Shown here one piece after another: positions 59,921 through 64,000 of a stretch of DNA of 64,000 nt. The notes below the pieces were generated by a model. That model was not told the DNA's origin, did no database searches, and saw only the letters and a list, made by a program, of their open reading frames with translations. Each line of letters starts with the position of its first letter. The first letter of the stretch is position 1. The stretch is taken from contig NC_052617.1 of NCBI RefSeq assembly GCF_016545825.1, positions 53,759,382 to 53,823,381 on the forward strand, in the 5' to 3' direction. The stretch is from Eucalyptus grandis. Lineage: Eukaryota > Streptophyta > Magnoliopsida > Myrtales > Myrtaceae. The translations under genes and the position numbers were made by a program.

Positions 59921-60470
59921 TAGGGTGCGTGCATGGTCCGGGCGGGCGGTTCGATCTAGAACCGAACCGCCTGCAAGGACCGGTTCCGAAAATTGGAACC
60001 GGAATCCACTGGTTGTTGCATGGATCCACCCGAGAACCTGGACTGTTTGTCCCGGTCCGGCCTCCCGGTGGATCCATGGAACCAATCTTGACGCGAAACA
60101 ATTTTGGTTTTCAACATGTAACGATTACGTGACATCAAAGAAACAAAAGAAAGAAAACCAAATTTAAGTACGTGGAGATGCGGACGGTGGGAGAAGTAAA
60201 CGCAACAAAATGGTGATAGGATTTGACAGTTCAAGACGGCTGAGTGAGATGAGATATAGATTTCTTTAGTAATTTTTTTTTTTTTTAATATTAAAAAGGT
60301 TCCGTCCGGTCCGGTGGGCGGGGGCGGGCGGATCCGCCCATGGAACCGGGAACCGGACGGTACCCACCGGTTCTCATAAATTGGAACCGGAACTGACCGG
60401 CTCCTCAAGAACCGCCGGTTCCGGGCGGTTCCGGTTCGGTTCTGGCGGTCTCCTATTTTGCACATCTCTA
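59921..60470. mobile_element. hAT-like MITE rich in GGTTCC/GGAACC
   Basis: Near-perfect 8-bp target duplication GTCGCCAG (59,913-59,920) and GTTGCCAG (60,471-60,478). The left end TAGGGTGCGTGCATGG pairs with the right end reverse complemented TAGAGATGTGCAAAAT. Both ends carry clusters of GAACCGG/CCGGTTC words that fold on each other. It interrupts a GC-core sequence: the outer flanks join as a CGCCAGTTGCCAGG-like core edge followed by GAGGAAGAAAGG. Confidence 0.65.
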
Positions 60471-60939
60471 GTTGCCAGGCCTTGATGACTGATTGGAGGA
60501 AGAAAGGAAGGGAAAAAAAGAGGAAAAAATATTAACAAATATTAACAAATTATTAAAAATTGTGCTCGCCGGTACAAAATTGTTGTGATAGAATGTCCTT
60601 GGATTGACCCACAATGCTCAGCGCAATCGGAGGAATTCCGATTTCGTACATATTGGAGTCCTCACGTATTCTTCCGTTTGAGAGCTTTGGATTCGACTCT
60701 TGATGGAAGGATGCATTCAAGTCTTTGATTGTCTTCCGGTACGACATTTTCCAAACCTATGCATCATCAAGTGTTGTCAATCACAAATGACAAAGCTTGC
60801 AAGAGCTTTGCGAATTAACTTATCGTGCACGTTTTAGAATACCCCAAAATGCAAACTATAGAATTATCACATCCGCCAACAGACATGAAGCATTCTTACT
60901 GATAGAAAATTTTAAACCCTAGTATTACAAAAGCTAATG

Positions 60940-61300
60940 TATTGAAAATTTAGCTCCCTGTGATGATACTCTGGCGTTTCCTCTGACTGACCCTTTCTTG
61001 CGTCCCAAAATCATAGTCTGAAAATGCCCGACAGAATTTTTTTTTAATAAAAAAAATGCTTATTTGAATCAACTAACAAACTGACCAAAAAAAAAAAAAT
61101 CAACCAACAAAAAAAAAAAAAATAATTATAAAACCCATCAGGAAGAAGGTAAATAGGACTTTGTCATGAAAGAGACTTTTGCTGAAGGAGCGGGTGCTCA
61201 GAACTTCTGAGGATCCGCTCCTGTTGCTTTCATCACTCATCTCATCATTCTCAGACTCCATTGAAGAGCCCTCTCCAGAAAACCTTCATGGATCAAGGTA
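60940..61300 (-). pseudogene. Membrane protein 5' fragment, copy 2
   Basis: Pairs with 58,030-58,380 (the similarity extends to about 61,570). From ATG at 61,261 the frame reads MESENDEMSDESNRSGSSEV, LSTRSFSKSLFHDKVLFTFF and LMGF, then a poly-Phe stretch caused by T runs. The possible second exon (DYDFGTQE) is frameshifted relative to copy 1. Within the 45 comparable codons about 33 residues agree, so this was probably once coding. Confidence 0.4.
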
Positions 61301-62307
61301 CATGACATGAATTTTATCCGCGTTAAAGGATTGATTCTATTCATGACCGGTTCATGAAAAATCTCTATGTAATTCTGAAAACATTTACATCTATCTAAAG
61401 ACTAATTTTTAAAATACTTCGGTGAATGCGACCGAAGGGTCTCATTCAAATAGATCAAGCAAAAAGCAGCCGTCTCGAGAGACCTGAGAAGGGTTTCTTC
61501 CATTTGAATGTCTGGATGGCTGACAAGGAAGGGAAATAGTATTGCATCATTTATTTGCCGTAAGGTAGTACTATCCTATTCATATGACCGGGTTTCGTAC
61601 AAAGTCAATTCCGGACACACGCAATCAACGAAGTGAACTCAAACGGAGCCGATTTGATCTTAACAGAGAAGATGAGATCTCTGCTTTTCTCCTTCACAGA
61701 ACAGAGTAGAGATGTTGCCTGGTCAACGAAGCTGAGTGAAGCCGCGAGTGGCGATCGGATCAATGACAGAAGCTTCCGTGATATTCGATGATTGAAAACA
61801 GGACCGGCGGAGGCACCTCCAGCGAAATCCGAACACTTGGCCGCGGAACAGAGCGTGAAAGGGGAGCTGTCGGTGGAGCTTGGAGGCGGCGAGAAACGTC
61901 ACTCGCCGGCGGCGACGACGTATGGAGAATGATGTGAGGAGGATCACCGGCATTGATGGGTTTATGGGCTTTCTTCTTTGTTTTTTTTTTGGGCTGTGGT
62001 CTGCGTGGGCTGTGCCAGATGGGCCGATCTTCCCTTATCTATTTGGTCAACTGTTTATTATTATAATTGGTGGCGGTGTTGTTTTTTATCCTCACGAAAA
62101 ATGTCCACTTGATTTGTCGGCAAAAATTAAAGTTTCAACAGTCATGACTTGTATGCGAGATTTCAAAAGTATTTGATGACACTTAACAATCATAACAACA
62201 CTGTAAAATGTATGTTATAGCACCAATCACGATTATTCAATCGCTAAACAACTTGGAACCTCGGTCACTCTTTAAGTTTTATTGATCTTCCTCTGTTCAC
62301 TCCGTGA

Positions 62308-62696
62308 ATTCATAATTCTCATACCTCATTCTATAATCTTTGAGCTGCTCCTGCGCCCCGGTATTATCTAGGCACCCATTTGTGAGGTCGTACCCAGCAT
62401 TTACCAAGCACAGATTGCAATCAAAACTCAAAAGGTGTCCAGCACCAAGTGCGTGGCCATAGCAACCTTGGCCCAATTCCGTAGCTTGAGTTTAATAGTT
62501 GTAACCATTACGTGTCGTTTGATCTGCTAGATTATTAACGACCCAATCCACACTATGACCATAAGCACTCTAGGGGAAATCTTAATCCCATTTGCAAATT
62601 TTGTACATCACGGTTGTGTCGGGTAAACAGTGTACGTTGACGACAGATGCAAAAGAACCAGATTTCAATGGCTGGGATTCTCCAGAAAACTGCCAT
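62308..62696 (-). pseudogene. Gnk2-type pseudogene, copy at 62 kb
   Basis: Full-length relative of the intact gene. ATG is kept (62,696), but the frame is lost after the signal peptide segment (IEIWFFCI) by an inserted base and stops follow. The C-terminal part still encodes FDCNLCLVNAG in one frame, with the canonical cysteine pair. Confidence 0.7.
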
Positions 62697-62967
62697 TGTT
62701 TGCCTGTTTATAGTTCCGTAATTTGCCATATGATTGCTATTTAAGGAGCTGACTCGTGAAGATGATCATTTGTTGTCTGCTATATATAGAGGTGGTCCAT
62801 GCATATTATCATAATTCCCGATGGACGTAAGATATTATAGTTTACAATGTCATTCTCGGTTACCATGTTTTACAAGGTGTTTCTCCTAGTAACTATCATT
62901 CAATGAAACCAAGTAAATAGGAGGCAGTGAACTAAGAAAGTAATTGCAAATAAAACGATTGCTGTAC

Positions 62968-63088
62968 GATTTAGAGAAACCAGGCAAGCTCTTGGCAACA
63001 CCCGGCGTCTCAATCCAACCAGCGTGAATCGGGTAGAAGCCGATCCCTCTCTCCTTGTGTACCTCAGCCCACTTTGGCGTTAGCCTAC
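62968..63088 (-). pseudogene. DHRS12 exon 9 copy, broken
   Basis: Both splice borders (ATTAG acceptor, GTACAG donor) are preserved and most of the exon matches 47,078-47,199: KWAEVHKERGIGFY then GW.ETPGVA.SLPGFSKS. One base is missing near the start (GTAGGCTAAC instead of GTAGCGCTAAC), giving 121 instead of 122 nt and a TAA in frame. The neighbouring exon 10 is absent at the deletion junction. Confidence 0.75.
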
Positions 63089-64000
63089 CTAATGGAACAA
63101 ATAAAGAGGTAACGATGTTCGTGAACAGCAACTTCGTCTAGATAAGGCTTCATGCAGAAAGCACATCCTTTTTCAAATATTTCGGCAATTCACAACCACA
63201 TCTCTCTTCCAAAACATCGGATCATCCATTGTTGTATGTTCAAAAGTTTTTATCAAACTTAAGAATTTGTTTCGTACTTGAATATGTTGAAACTTGTCAG
63301 CTCAAATTCTTTATTAAGATCACTATCATCTAAGTCAAATGGAACTCTAGGATAGTCTTAGCAATCCAACCAAATTAATTCCTAGAACGTGCCTCTATCC
63401 TGAAGAAGAGAGCCAGAGCAGATAGGCAAAACTTTTGAGTATGGGGATTTGTTCTATAATAAGGTAGTTACAAAGGGAAATACCAGAATCATTAAATGTC
63501 ACATTTTTCTTGAAAAGAATGACGCATTTGTATAGAGCATATTACAAATTTGAACAAAGTAACATCTACACTATAGTTATTATGTCCTTCCATTGGTACT
63601 TTCACTATATATAGTGAAAGTAGCTATACTATTTATTTATCTACTCAAATCTTCTCCGTTTTTACAAATTTTCTAATCGAGTCTCTCGACACCAAATCTA
63701 CCTAGATTTAGTGGACAAGGCTGTTACGTAAAACCAAAATATGATGCGAACAAAAATGTAGATGCTTAGGCGGACGTGCATGAAAAAATTTACATAATCG
63801 AGACACCGTCAGAGTATAATTTTGATAAAGTTTAGCTAATATAGATACCCACATAATCGTTCACATCGTAAATATTTTATCGATGTCATCTAAGCCAAGT
63901 TAATTGGAGTTGGTTGAATTTGGTGTTGGAGGGATCTGTGAAACTAAGACTTAAGTACAAGGAATTGATAAGAAAAGGTGTAAGTATTGGAAAGAAAAGT

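Larger units (their letters stand above)
61600..64000. repeat. Segmental duplication, copy B
   Basis: Matches 44,050-45,330 (up to about 62,905) and then 47,014-48,190 (to the window end), in the same orientation. The 1.7 kb in between in copy A is missing. It carries a Gnk2 pseudogene and DHRS12 exon 9 but no other DHRS12 exon. Confidence 0.78.

Noticed and set aside
1..64000. CRISPR arrays, retroelement polyproteins or endogenous virus genes
   Set aside because: I saw no regularly spaced repeats and no reverse transcriptase, integrase or capsid-like motifs in any frame.

Overview
The window reads as nuclear DNA of a woody core eudicot. Genes are broken by many introns with GT..AG borders, families are plant-specific (laccase, RPS5-type CC-NB-LRR, Gnk2/DUF26 protein, RABG3), and the space between genes is filled by AT-rich non-autonomous transposable elements. 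A Myrtaceae source (Eucalyptus relatives) is my guess from overall style and is not proven. There are no operons, CRISPR arrays or phage genes, and I see no reverse transcriptase or integrase.

Four protein genes have models that splice cleanly in phase: a laccase (17,689-21,704, +, seven exons, 598 aa), a Rab7-class GTPase RABG3 (33,499-36,686, -, seven exons, 205 aa), a DHRS12-type short-chain dehydrogenase (46,766-51,487, -, ten exons, 321 aa), and a single-exon Gnk2-type secreted cysteine-rich protein (39,232-39,630, -). A fifth, a conserved plant membrane protein (30,283-32,022, +), is intact except for one missing base in exon 2. A CC-NB-LRR gene (53,003-55,681, -) is broken by at least three frameshifts. 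Smaller wrecks are an RPL35 exon with a stop codon, three decayed Gnk2 copies, a duplicated DHRS12 exon 9, and two copies of a fragment encoding the start of an unrecognised membrane protein.

Most of the rest is duplication and transposons. About 4.7-9.5 kb and 13.2-16.2 kb are copies of one block; pieces near 9.4 and 13.1 kb match laccase intron 2, as if a laccase copy had lost its exons. About 24.4-25.7 matches 28.1-28.9 kb. The RABG3 promoter/leader occurs three times (36.9, 41.2, 41.9 kb) with only one coding region. About 44.05-48.2 matches 61.6-64.0 kb (running off the end), the second copy lacking about 1.7 kb. About 58.0-58.6 matches 60.9-61.6 kb.

The most unusual pattern is a GC-rich core (CTCGCC/GGCGAGG-type, between a pyrimidine tract and a purine tract) that lies inside elements with different ends: two PIF/Harbinger-like elements with TAA/TTA target duplications (398-1567, 55,904-56,853), one hAT-like element with an 8-bp duplication (7,228-8,170), and a family of AT-rich foldback elements (3.8, 16.2, 23.0, 29.6, 37.3, 40.5, 43.1, 58.9 kb). 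This may be a modular cassette shared between transposon families.

The genes do not form one pathway. Laccase (cell wall phenolics) and the Gnk2 protein are apoplastic, the NLR is an intracellular immune receptor relic, and RABG3 acts at the vacuole. Exon borders come from reading splice sites by eye and homology by recognition, with no search run.
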